Below, piece by piece: positions 9,572 to 19,511 of a stretch of 64,000 nt of DNA; positions within the stretch are counted from its first letter, which is position 1; each line of letters begins with the position of its first letter. A model generated the notes under the pieces. That model was not told the DNA's origin. It saw only the letters and a program-made list of their open reading frames with translations, and ran no database searches. Source of the DNA: Skeletonema tropicum (taxonomy: Eukaryota; Bacillariophyta; Thalassiosirophyceae; Thalassiosirales; Thalassiosiraceae); NCBI GenBank assembly GCA_037178625.1, contig CM074133.1, positions 124,001-188,000 of the forward strand. Direction: 5' to 3'. The position numbers and the translations under genes were made by a program.

Positions 9572-10594
9572 ATGAAATACAAATACATCGAAGAGTTCAT
9601 GGGACTCGTCTCACAATGCCCTGCATTAGAGTGTCATTTCAACTCAGCAGCGCAAATCTCATCGTCACTTGCATCCATCAACGCCGCCGTGACCAATGGC
9701 TCATTCTCATCATCAGCTTTCGTAACGGGGGATGTTGACCCGTCCTCTGTTCTCTGCCTAGTCCTAGGTGATGGAGATTCTCCTAGGACTGCTCTTGCGG
9801 CCGCTATCAAGAACGGCTGGACAGTCGTTTCTATTGACGAGAAGCTTGACAAATCATGGGTTGGTCGTCGAGATGGTCTTGGTAACTCGTCGTCTGCGCA
9901 TAGATACGTAGGCTTCCGTGGGACGATGAACGATTTCCTTTTCGACGGTAAAGGAATGATTCAGTCATCGCTGTGTGACGCACATCACTTTCAACACTTG
10001 ATCATCATATGCATTGAAAACGCGAGCAATTTTGATCGGCTACGGACTCTTCGTGGACGGTGTGGAGTCGCTGATCTTCGAATGATTTTCAACAATATAC
10101 CCGCCACTGTCGTCTCTGTGTCATCTTCTAATCTCACGCAGTGTCCGTTCCAATCTACGAAAGGCTCATCATACCTTGACAAAGGCATCTTGTCGCCAAA
10201 TAGGCACGTCACGGTTTGGAACTTCGAATCATCATCCAAGAGATCCTTCGACTCATCGGTCCCTACAGCAACTGTGACAATCTCTAGTTCGTCCGAGGCA
10301 TCATCGATGACTCAACACGACGCTGGAAGTCGTCAGGAGACTGTAGCGCAGGTAAGCTTGACGTACGGGCATAGCTCAAAGGTAGCACAACTACAGTTGC
10401 AAGAAGCTCTAGCCGCAATCAAGAATTCTGAAATGAGGAATCGGCAACGCACAACACCTTCGGTAACACCTATTCAGGAGACTAGATATCATCATCGGAC
10501 GAAATCATCCAGAGAACCAGTCCAAACAAAAAGTAAATTGTCACTCGGCATCAGAAGTCCAATCACCTTTCGAAAACGGATAGTAGAGGTCTAA
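9572..10594 (+). CDS. Unknown protein, 340 aa
   Basis: Start at the ATG at 9572; the frame extends upstream only from an ATC/TTG-rich stretch. The first 200 residues look globular, with a beta-loop segment LCLVLGDGDSPRTALAAA followed by a buried VVSIDEKL strand, giving a Rossmann-like feel (GDGxxPRT, then strand ending in D). The last 130 residues are Ser/Thr/Gln-rich and basic, probably disordered. No TM or signal peptide is evident. The family was not recognised. A truncated relic of its 3' half lies at 14938-15414, so this gene belonged to the block duplicated with the sulfotransferase genes. Confidence 0.65.
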   Translation: MKYKYIEEFMGLVSQCPALECHFNSAAQISSSLASINAAVTNGSFSSSAFVTGDVDPSSVLCLVLGDGDSPRTALAAAIKNGWTVVSIDEKLDKSWVGRRDGLGNSSSAHRYVGFRGTMNDFLFDGKGMIQSSLCDAHHFQHLIIICIENASNFDRLRTLRGRCGVADLRMIFNNIPATVVSVSSSNLTQCPFQSTKGSSYLDKGILSPNRHVTVWNFESSSKRSFDSSVPTATVTISSSSEASSMTQHDAGSRQETVAQVSLTYGHSSKVAQLQLQEALAAIKNSEMRNRQRTTPSVTPIQETRYHHRTKSSREPVQTKSKLSLGIRSPITFRKRIVEV

Positions 10595-10890
10595 CTCTGT
10601 GATGGTATACATGGTTAGGTTATTGGAGAGCATATGGAGAGCATATATGTATATATCACAGAAATAAAAGTAGATCAAGTCAGCAAATTTGTTCTGTTTC
10701 TACACTTCGGTACCATTTAATAAGTTCAAGGCTTGCATCAGATCATGAGCACAAGTATTTGAAAGAGCAGACAGAGCAGACAAAGCAGACTCTTCCTTTT
10801 TGTTGGAAAAAGGGAAAGAGTGCAATGGCAATGTCCTAGATTAGCTTTAGCTTGAACATGACAGCATGGGAATGGTAGGAGTAGAAATGT
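10595..10890. other. Convergent intergenic region
   Basis: The 3' ends of two convergent genes. There is a direct repeat of GAGAGCATATG at about 10627-10650 followed by an AT-rich run. No gene is seen. Confidence 0.4.
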
Positions 10891-11742
10891 TCAGAACATA
10901 TCAGTAAACTTGAAACGGCCGACCCATAGATATTTCGATTGCCTCTTGACAGCTATCACGCCATCTTTTGCATAAGATATACCATTTGGCCCGGCAAATA
11001 TCTTGTCGGAATCCAACGGATATGATTTCTCCAAGTCATTGAGCCGTGATTGTAATTTCTTCTTTCTTTCCACCAACTTGACAATGTGTCGAAAGTTGAA
11101 TACATTTTGTACTATATCTCCAAGCAAATTACCTGCAGCTGGAGAACTTCGTATCTTATTCAATCTCGCATTCGTGAGCTCAATAGTCGACAGTACCTGT
11201 TTCTTCTCCTTCCTTGCATTTTCTAGCGCAAGCATGCTTTCATCGGTAGAGGATGGCATCCAACACCTGCAAAGAAAGTATATACGTTCAGCTGGAAGCT
11301 CAACATCATTCCTCTTTGCTCCATTAGGAAAGTTTAAATACCATCGTAGTGCGTGTAGTTCACTTTCTCTGTTTTGCACTTGGCAACCATAAGCTCCAGG
11401 CTCAACATCGATAATTTCCGAGCCTGATACGCTGATGAAGGATGGCTGCTTGAGCGGAATGACTGTTTGCAGCTTGTTGCCCATCAACGCATCTCCGCCT
11501 AACATTTCTTTCGTCATCTGTTCAGCGTTATCTGTAAAACCAACTTCTAATGTAAAACCTAGCTTTGCTCCACTTGCCGCCCACTCTGTAGGCATGGCTG
11601 TGCCAGGAATCCGGCCAACTTCTACCGCAAGTGTAGCCTGAGTATTTTCAATCCTTTGCAGGAGAGAGAGACCCGTAAACGCATAGCATGATATTTTTGA
11701 AAGGGATAAAATTAGGACCAATTTGATACTCATCCAACTCAT
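10891..11742 (-). CDS. Unknown protein with probable plastid-targeting presequence
   Basis: Product of 283 aa from the ATG at 11742. The N-terminus is a short hydrophobic signal peptide (about residues 5-20) followed by SCYAFTGLSLLQR. In diatoms an ER signal peptide followed by Phe at the cleavage site (ASAFAP-like) marks proteins sent to the complex plastid, so plastid location is the best guess. The mature part has a beta-rich region (about 35-150) and a coiled segment (about 165-230, ENARKEKKQVLS to KKKLQSRLNDLEK). It ends with a short beta region. No enzyme motif was recognised and no family is assigned. The gene is absent from the duplicated copy of this block. Confidence 0.7.
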   Translation of the reverse strand: MSWMSIKLVLILSLSKISCYAFTGLSLLQRIENTQATLAVEVGRIPGTAMPTEWAASGAKLGFTLEVGFTDNAEQMTKEMLGGDALMGNKLQTVIPLKQPSFISVSGSEIIDVEPGAYGCQVQNRESELHALRWYLNFPNGAKRNDVELPAERIYFLCRCWMPSSTDESMLALENARKEKKQVLSTIELTNARLNKIRSSPAAGNLLGDIVQNVFNFRHIVKLVERKKKLQSRLNDLEKSYPLDSDKIFAGPNGISYAKDGVIAVKRQSKYLWVGRFKFTDMF

Positions 11743-12495
11743 GATATATGTATCGTTCGCCTGCTACCATACAAAAGATTAGGAAGACAGCATTACACGT
11801 GAGGTTTAACGCTATCGCTATCTTTTCGACAAAAGATGTAATTTACAAGTGAAAAGCAAAAATGTAGAATGTTCAATCTTTGCTCAAGTCAAAAGGGCAG
11901 CGATCGATGCAAAAATTTGTTGTCGCGTTCCGTGCGCGCGTGCGTGGAGTTTAAGTATTTTGGTGCCAATTTTGTGAGTTGTTGAAAACGGTAATCACTG
12001 TTGTCCGAGCCACCACTTTTTGGACGTTTTTGGTTAGCTTGGGGGAGGCTGCATCTGCACCTCATCGTCGATCAAGGATTGATGTAACGCAGATGCCTAC
12101 GGTTCTGATCTTATCACCTAGCCAATAGAGGGAGAGACGAGGAGAGCGTTTTGTTGCATTGTGTTCCATGAAAAATCCTTCTATGGGTTTAGTAAAAGCG
12201 TCGAGAGTAGTCACAGAATATCTCTTTCAAATTTAATATCAAGTTGACAGATTGTGGTTTGATCCTAAACAGTTGTTTTTTCATTGAGCACAAATATTGA
12301 AGTAGTTAAAGAAGTACATAATCAGAGCAAGAGCATTTGCTTGAAAGAGATAGGAAACTATTTGATCCGACACCTAACTTAACAGTTAGCTCAATAACCT
12401 CGATTGTCTTCAGACTTATGGAATCTACATTTTACTTCTAGGGCTAGGAAAGATGTGTAATCTATTTGTACACATCCTCAACAGTAGCTCAATGC
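11743..12495. other. Intergenic region, probable promoter of the plastid-type gene
   Basis: No gene seen. At the right end, a 25-bp stretch containing AATAACCTCGATTGTCTTCA occurs at about 12394 and again at 12502, within the 3' end of the neighbouring sulfotransferase gene. The stretch from about 12405 also recurs at 15415 in the duplicated block. Confidence 0.4.
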
Positions 12496-13792
12496 TCAAT
12501 AACCTCGATTGTCTTCAAGCTTTTTACTAATGTCAGGCATCACATCAAAACATTCCTTCGCGATAGCCTCATGCGGACACTTTGCCTCTAGATCCATCAA
12601 AGACTCTCGAAGCTGATCATGCGACAAATTCAAAGCTTGATGGAGAATCTTCTTGTAGATTTGTATCTCGTTACAAAGAGCTTGGCATAGAATGGAGATT
12701 GATTCATCGCTAAGATATAGATCGTCCTCATCTGACCTTTTATTCACTGATGTGGCCAATGCGAGCCTCTCCTGCTCGTGGCATTCAAATAAGTTCTCTA
12801 TGCTCCGAATATCTTCCACCATATGTTCATTGCGAATTGCGAGTATCTTCGAATCAGACGGGATTGCCTCATAGTAATACTGATAGTTGAAATACCAGTG
12901 GTCTGGACTTTGCTTCTTATCCCAATCTATCCCTTGCAGCGTCTTCATTGCCAGATTCTTACATCTATCAGGTGAATCACCTGCATCTCGAAGACCATTT
13001 TGGACGAAGTCCTCCATTTGATAAAAGGGGCAGTCAGAGTAGAAGTGGGCCTTTCGATTTGCCCAATTGGTACTACGTACAAAATCATTTTCATCGGGCT
13101 TGTTGTAGTTGAATGCAGAGAGAGCTCGAGCTATGGGATCTCTAGTGATGAATAGGAAGTATCCGGCGTCATCATCGCAGTTGTAGATATCTGTATGGAA
13201 GAAATGAGTAGTAAGTTTTGCTAACAAGCTGGAGGAGGTATGATCCACGTTCTCTGTTGCGTTCTGGACAGCGGCGTCATCACCATGATGACAGTGAAGC
13301 ATGAACCCGAGGCTGCATCCTAGCGTAGATCCTCCTGTCTTGCTGAGAGATTAGTGAAGAGATGTAAGAGATGATGTCAGGGCCATAATACATTGTAGAC
13401 ATTATTATTCAAATATGTTCATAATCTTACCCGACATGAGCAAAACATATCTCCTTTTCTTTCGGAATACGAAAGTTGATCTTTTTCTTCGCAAATTTGG
13501 GTAATTTGATGCCTGGCCAATGTTCTTCAAACGACGACGAAGGTGTAAATGTAACGTTGATGGGTGTTACTTCGAAGAAGGTGGAGGATGGAGGAGGAGG
13601 AGGAGCATTAGGGTTTGCAATTGTGGCGGAGATTAGCACAAAGGCGGACCATGTTGTCATGGCTGCAAAAGCCAAGGAACCTAGAGATATGCTGCCTAAC
13701 GTATCGATCGGTATGGTTAGAGTGGAGGCACCCTTCTCCTTCTCCTCCCTAGCGGGACCATTTCTATAGGGATTCCTTGATCTCATGGTCAT
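12496..13792 (-). CDS. Sulfotransferase-like protein, array copy A (two exons)
   Basis: Spliced from 13792-13431 and 13342-12496, giving 402 aa; intron 13430-13343 is 88 bp with GTAAGA and CAG ends. The upstream frame starts only with GTG, so the ATG of MTMRSR is used. A single hydrophobic segment (about 35-58) suggests a type II Golgi membrane protein. CFAHVGKTGGSTLG fits the 5'-phosphosulfate-binding loop and FITRDPIARALSAFNY the 3'-phosphate-binding segment of PAPS sulfotransferases. The intron lies inside the first of these motifs (after HVG). Substrate unknown; a sulfated glycan is plausible. Family membership rests on these motifs only. Confidence 0.75.
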
Positions 13793-13950
13793 GGTATTGC
13801 CTGATGAGCTGCTTGGCACAATCGATAATACTTAGGCCTCATAATGATGGGAGAATTCGCTTCCTGATACCAGACATGTGTGGGGTAGTCACCAGCGACG
13901 ATCGCCCATCTGTAAAATTTCTACCTTTACACTTCTGCATTTGACTGATA

Positions 13951-14281
13951 CTCCCTCTGTCCCAAAAAAAATGAGCTATTTGAAGTTAATCGTAGTCCCA
14001 CAAAAAACTAGCTATTTGACGTACTTATTCCTACGTGAGGTCCTACACAAGTGTCCGAGAGGCCTCTTCATTTTCCAATAGGGTTAGATATAAGGATATT
14101 TTAACGCCTTTTGTCACAATATCATTACAAATACTTGCTTAACAACCTCCAACCTCCATATAATCGTAACCGGCGTGAAATAAGCTTTCCAACGATGTGC
14201 GATAGCAATTTTTTGGACGAAAATTGACCAAATTTTAACTATTTTAAATCAAAAAGCTCATTTTTTGTGGGACAGAGGGAG
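13951..14281. mobile_element. Stowaway-like MITE with TA target duplication
   Basis: 331 bp, flanked by TA at 13949-13950 and 14282-14283. The termini are inverted repeats of about 27 bp with one mismatch, beginning CTCCCTCTGTCCCA; the right end reads as TGGGACAGAGGGAG. The start CTCCCTCYGTCCC and the TA duplication match plant Stowaway (Tc1/mariner) MITEs. The paralogous copy B locus has the uninterrupted site TTGACTGATAATCAG at about 16837-16850, an independent proof of insertion. It carries no coding capacity. Confidence 0.85.
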
Positions 14282-14294
14282 TAATCAGCGATAG

Positions 14295-14664
14295 CTACAG
14301 TCAAATCCCACGAACTACCCCCCCCCTGGGGGATAAGAATTTTGGCTAGCCTGAGATTTGGGGGGGGGGGGTAACTCAAAGTTGAACCTCAAAAAGTTCC
14401 ACCTCACAGCTCTCACAGTTTGTACATCTCCACCACCATTGTTGCATCTCTACTGAATCATAACATTGTTTAGTTCCGTTTCGGTTCATACGCTGCTCTT
14501 CTATCACCCATCGGTAGAGCGGAGGCAATAATTGTGATCGCAGGAGGCTGAGCGACATCATGATACAAAATTTTTTGCAAAAAAGGATTCGGAACCCACC
14601 GGTCAAAGCATCCGCTCCTCAACCTTCAACATTGGGGGGGATAGTTCGTGGGATTTGACTGTAG
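14295..14664. mobile_element. Second small TIR element next to the Stowaway-like MITE
   Basis: 370 bp starting CTACAGTCAAATCCCACGAA and ending with its reverse complement, about 30 bp of TIR including a C-run/G-run. The copy B locus reads GCGATAGCCGG without it (about 16869-16879), against GCGATAG-element-CCGG here; the repeat of TAG on the right can be read as a 3-bp target duplication. Internal G-runs and no open frame of interest. The superfamily is not assigned (TAG would be unusual; PIF/Harbinger elements use TWA). Confidence 0.75.
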
Positions 14665-14937
14665 CCGGTAGATTGTGGAAAGTACGGTACTCGTGGTCTC
14701 ATTTCTTATCTCTCTTTAGAGATGCTTTTGGATATAATATAGGGCAGATATCGGGGGAATTTCCCCCAGACGAATTTATCACCAGATCAGAACTTCAGAT
14801 GGCTGGTGGAAGGTGGAACACCCCCTCTTTTTATTTTATACAAAAAGGCCTAACCTTTACTGATTATCAGCAACAGCCGTTAGATTGTGCACTGTACGTA
14901 CTCATTGTCTGATTTCGTTTACGATGTACGATATCAA

Positions 14938-15414
14938 TTTTGATCGGCTACGCACGGACTCTTCGTGGACGGCGTGGAGTCGCTGGTCTTACATAGAATG
15001 ATTTATTTACATCAACAGTATCCGCCACTGTCGTCTCTGTGTCATCTTCTAATCTCACAGGTGTCAAATCCAATCTACGAAAGGCTTATCATACCTCTTG
15101 ACGGACAAAGGCATCTTGTTGCCAAATACTACATCGAATCCTACTTATTCTGAAAATCCTAGGATTTTATCTATGCCGGAGAATCCTGGGATTTCGGAAT
15201 CCTGGGATTCGCGAGGGGACTGCAAATCGAATCCTGGGCTGAACGAATCCTCTAGAGGGTTCCTGTTCCGAATTCTAGGATTCGGCTATCGAATCCTCTA
15301 GAGGATTCACCAGCTCTACACCATCGAATTGTCACTGGGCATCAAAAGTCCAATCACCTTTCGAAGACGGATGGTATAGGTCTAACTCTTGTGATGGTAT
15401 ACATGGTTAGGTTT
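14938..15414 (+). pseudogene. Relic of the 340-aa unknown gene (3' half)
   Basis: The stretch from TTTGATCGGCTACG at 14938 follows 10031-10190 of the gene at 9572-10594 with small indels, then an unrelated AATCC-rich stretch intervenes, then 15330-15414 matches 10538-10620, including the stop region and GTGATGGTATACATGG. Frame is broken. Immediately downstream the sequence matches the region beyond copy A (from 12405), so the duplicated block lost the plastid-type gene between them. Confidence 0.8.
15133..15309. repeat. Clustered AATCCTRGGATT repeats
   Basis: Seven or more copies of GAATCCTAGGATT or GAATCCTGGGATT-like words, many partly palindromic, plus two GAATCCTCTAGAGGRTTC palindromes. 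They interrupt the relic gene and have no counterpart in the parent gene. Origin unknown. Confidence 0.6.
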
Positions 15415-15505
15415 TGTCTTCAGACTTCTGGAATTTACATTTTACTTCTAGAACTAGAAAAGACGTGTAATCTATTTGTACACATCCTCAACAGTAGCTC
15501 AATGC

Positions 15506-16802
15506 TCAATAACCTCGATTGTCTTCAAGCTTTTTACTAATGTCAGGCATCACATCCGGACATTCCTTCACGATAGCCTCATGCGGACACTTTGCCTCCA
15601 GCTCCATCAAAGACTCTCGAAGCTGATCTTGCGACAAATTCAGAGCTTGATGGAGAATCTCCTTGTAGATTTGTATCTCGTTACAAAGAGCTTGGCATAG
15701 AACGGAGATTGATTCATCGCTAAGATATAGATCGTCCTCATCTGACCTGTATACATTCACTGATGTGGCCAATGCGAGCCTCTCCTGCTCATGGCATTCA
15801 AATAAGTTCTCTATGCTCCGAATATCTTCCACCATATGTTAATTGCGAATTGCGAGTATCTTCGAATCAGACGGGATTGCCTCATAGTAATACTGATAGT
15901 TGAAATACCAGTGGTCTGGACTTTGCTTCTTACCCCAATCTATCCCTTGCAGCGTCTTCATTGCCAGATTCTTACATCTATCAGGTGAATCACCTGCGTC
16001 TCGAAGACCATTTTGGACGAAGTCCTCCATTTGATAAAAGGGGCAGTCAGAGTAGAAGTGGGCCTTTCGATTTGCCCAGTTGGTATTGTGTACAAAATCA
16101 TTTTCATCGGGCTTGTTGTAGTTGAATGCAGAGAGAGCTCGAGCTATGGGATCTCTAGTGATGAATAGGAAGTATCCGGCGTCATCATCGCAGTTGTAGA
16201 TATCTGTATGAAAGGTGTGAGTGGTAATTTTTGCCAGCAAGCTTGAAGAGGTATGATTCACGTTCTCTGTTGCGTTCTGGACAGCGGCGTCATCACCATG
16301 ATGACAGTTAAGCATGAACCCAAGGCTGCATCCCAACGTAGATCCTCCTGTCTTGCTGAGGGATTAGTGAAGAGATGTAAGAGATGATGTCAGGGCCATA
16401 ATACATTGTAGACATTATTATTCAAATATGTTAATCTTACCCGACATGAGCAAAACATATCTCCTTTTCTTTCGGAATACGAAAGTTGATCTTTTTCTTT
16501 GCAATTTTGGGTACTTTCTCTGACCAGTGCAGGAAGTGAGATGATGTAACTTCTTCAGGCGATATTTCGACGAAGGTAGCCGAGGACGGAGGTGGAAGAG
16601 GTTCATTAGGGTTTGCAATTGTGGCGGAGATTAGCATAAAGGCGGACCATGTTGTCATGGCTGCAAAAGCCAAGGAACCTAGACATATGCTGCGTAACGT
16701 TTCGATCGGTATGGTTAGAGTGGCCGCACCCTTCTCCTTCTCCTTGCTAGGGGTAGGGGTAGGTGGACCTTTTCTATAGGGATTCGTCGATCTCATGGTC
16801 AT
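15506..16802 (-). pseudogene. Sulfotransferase-like array copy B, nonsense-disrupted
   Basis: Same two-exon structure as copy A: exon 1 to 16441, intron 16440-16356 (85 bp), exon 2 from 16355. The frame is intact except for one TAA at 15841-15839, where copy A has GAA (Glu of the RNEHMVED segment). This single G-to-T change removes about the last 110 residues. The sulfate- and phosphate-binding motifs precede it. Downstream of the stop the frame stays open to the normal end at 15506, so the loss is recent, or the stop is read through or is a sequencing error. In-frame ATGs at 16802 and 16835. Confidence 0.8.
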
Positions 16803-16835
16803 GGTACACCTGCAACATTGCCCACGCCACTGCAT

Positions 16836-17496
16836 TTGACTGATAATCAGAGATATATAAGACTTGCAGCGATAGCCGGTAGATTGTGAAAGTACGGTAC
16901 TTACTTGTTTCTCATTCCTTTTCTCTCCCTACTTAAGTAGAGAGTGGAGATAAGTACATAATACTGTAATAGTTACTCCTACTCAACACATAATTGTTTA
17001 GCCAACAAACGGGACACGACATAAAAGCAAGAGGGCGCCACTGCACTGTGTCGTCGAGGACATGCTCTGCAGCCAACCTATTATCACTTCAAATTTTGCA
17101 GGTTCCATTCTGTCAATGATTGCCAGAAAGCTTGAGTGGTAGTAGTACAGTCAAACTTTGGCCAGATCAGAGGCAGTCATATCTGATAAATAATGATATC
17201 ATGTGAGAGGTATGAAATATGTGTCAGTCTGCTTGGGTCAGGGGATATTTTGCAGCAGATCCTAAAGTGTTCTAAAACATGCTGCTTCATTTTCCTTCCA
17301 CTACTATGCATCTACCACTCTCTACAATACTTTGTGCTCATCACTAATCAACCCATCTATCGCAAAGGACGACAATGTCTACAGTCATTATGAAAACTCG
17401 GATGGACTAACCGGAATTCACATTACTGGGGTTAGAAGAGATTCTTTATCTATTATTTGTTTGACGCCTAAACCTACTTAGTACTACACAACTTAC
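16836..17496. other. Region upstream of copy B
   Basis: Holds the empty sites for the two small elements found upstream of copy A (about 16837-16880), then homologous flank (CCGGTAGATTGTG) and unrelated sequence. No gene is seen. Confidence 0.5.
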
Positions 17497-17812
17497 CAAT
17501 AGCTCAATAACCTCTATTGTACTCAAGCTTAGCTTCACTATTTCTATCCCTTGCAGCGTCTTCATTGCCAGATTCTTACATCTATCAGGTGAATCACCTA
17601 AATACTTCTCGAAGACCGTTTTGAACAAAGGCCTCCATATGATAAAAGCAGTCAGAGTAGAAGTGGGCCTTTAGATTTGCCCATTTGGTATTATGTACAA
17701 AATCGTCTTTGTCAGGCTTGTTGTAGTCGAATGCAGAGAGAGCTCGAGCCATGGGATCTCTAATGATGAATAGGAAGTACCCGGGGTCGTCATCAAGTTC
17801 GTTGTATGTATA
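17497..17812 (-). pseudogene. Sulfotransferase-like array copy C, fragment
   Basis: Matches the central part of copies A, B and D (the SPDRCKNLAMKTLQGI segment, the DCPFYQ region and the RDPIARALSAF region) but with internal deletions, small indels and frame breaks, and without either end. It starts at a copy of the AATAACCTCTATTGT 3'-end sequence joined directly to mid-gene sequence. Confidence 0.8.
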
Positions 17813-18356
17813 TCACAAATCACAACTCACAACCCTCAATTGAAAGGTGGGAACGGTACTCGAAGGTGCGCGATAGCTGGTACTCCTAAGACTTACTTCG
17901 AAGCGGTACTCACATTTGTATCTGCAGCTAGCTTTGAACAAGCCACAAAAATTGTGCGTGTCGGTCGAGCGAGGAGCAACGCTCAAGCAAAGCAAAGAGG
18001 ATAGTCAAGTTCTTTAAAAAGACATTAGCGCTGCAAAGTTGCATAAATTTAATATCTTCCACCATCTTCATCACAATGCTTCATTTCATTAACTCTCTAC
18101 AATAACAATAGTGAGTGGAGTCATTATTTAGCTGCAGTTGGTGAGCATTTTGTGCTGCAACACATTCTGTATCATAATCTCACTCGTCTATCTCAATCTC
18201 CACAATTAAGATTAAAGTAGTTTCTGCTCGGTCACTGATCAACTGCATCGAAAATGAAGACGATGTTTACTACATGTAGAGCTAAGAAGAAATATGCCTA
18301 CTTGTTAGACGCCTAAAACTAGTATTTACTACTACTATAAGTACATCATTCACAAC
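17813..18356. other. Gene-free stretch between copies C and D
   Basis: No gene, no clear repeat. Short AT-rich stretches only. Confidence 0.4.
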
Positions 18357-19511
18357 TCAGTAACCTCTATGGTTTTCGAGCTTTTTACTAATGTCAGGCA
18401 TCACATCCGGACATTCCTCAGCGATCGTCTCATGCGGACACTTTGCCTCCAGCTCCATCAAAGACTCTCGAAGCTGATCTTGCGACAAATTCAGAGCTTG
18501 ATGGAGAATCTCCTTGTAGATTTGTATCTCGTTACAAAGAGCTTGGCATAGAATGGAGATTGATTCATCGCTAAGATATAGATCGTCCTCACCTGACCAT
18601 GTGTTTGTATTCACTGGTGTAGCCAATTCGAGCCTCTCCTGCTCATGGCATTCAAATAAGTTCTCTATGCTCCGTATATCTTCTTCCATGCGCGTGTTGC
18701 GTATTGCGAGTATCTTCGAATCAGACGGGATGGCCTCATAGTAATACTGATAGTTGAAATACCAGTGATCTGGACTTTGCTTCTTCTGCCAATCTATCCC
18801 TTGTAGCGTCTCGATTGCCAGATTTTTACATCTATCAGGTGAATCACCTGCGTCTCGAAGACCATTTTGGACAAAGGCCTCCATTTGATAAAAAGGGCAG
18901 TCAGAGTAGAAGTGAGCTCTCTGATTTGCCCATTCGGGTTCGTGAAGAAAGTCGTTTTCATCGGGCTTGTTGTAGTTGAATGCAGAGAGAGCTCGAGCTA
19001 TGGGATCTCTAGTGATAAATAGGAAGTATCCGGCGTCATCATCGCAATTGTAGACGTCTGTATGGAAGAAATGAGTAGTAAGTTTTGCCAGCAAGCTTGA
19101 GGAGGTATGATCCACGTTCTCTGTCTCGTTCTGGGCAGCGGTGTCGTCATCGCTGATATTATTATCGCAATGAAGCATGAATCCAAGGCTACATCCTAGC
19201 GTAGATCCTCCTGCCTTGCCTACATGAGCAAAGCATATCTCCTGCTCTTTGGGGACACGAAAGTTGACCCTTTTCGTCGCCCAATCGGGTATTTCTTCTG
19301 ACCAATGTAGGAAGTGAGATGATGTAACTTCTTCGGGCGATATTTCGACGAAGGTAGCGCAGGACGGAGGCGGAAGAGGAGCATTTGCAATTGTGGTGGA
19401 GATGAACAAATATATGGCCGCCAAAGCCAAGGAGCCTTTAGTAATGCTGCCTACCGTCTTGAACGGCGTGGTTTGATTGGTGGCCTCTCTTCTGTATGGT
19501 TTCGACAGCAT
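18357..19511 (-). CDS. Sulfotransferase-like protein, array copy D (no intron)
   Basis: Single open frame of 384 aa from the ATG at 19511. It aligns along its whole length with copy A. At the position of the copy A intron the coding sequence runs straight through as CFAHVGKAGGSTLG, so the intron is absent with no scar. The N-terminal hydrophobic segment is shorter (about 20-42: the GSLALAAIYLFISTTIA region). Both PAPS-type motifs (HVGKAGGST and FITRDPIARALSAF) are kept. Intron loss, gain in A/B, or origin by retrocopy are all possible; no poly(A) tract was seen. Probably functional as the frame is complete. Confidence 0.8.
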   Translation of the reverse strand: MLSKPYRREATNQTTPFKTVGSITKGSLALAAIYLFISTTIANAPLPPPSCATFVEISPEEVTSSHFLHWSEEIPDWATKRVNFRVPKEQEICFAHVGKAGGSTLGCSLGFMLHCDNNISDDDTAAQNETENVDHTSSSLLAKLTTHFFHTDVYNCDDDAGYFLFITRDPIARALSAFNYNKPDENDFLHEPEWANQRAHFYSDCPFYQMEAFVQNGLRDAGDSPDRCKNLAIETLQGIDWQKKQSPDHWYFNYQYYYEAIPSDSKILAIRNTRMEEDIRSIENLFECHEQERLELATPVNTNTWSGEDDLYLSDESISILCQALCNEIQIYKEILHQALNLSQDQLRESLMELEAKCPHETIAEECPDVMPDISKKLENHRGY

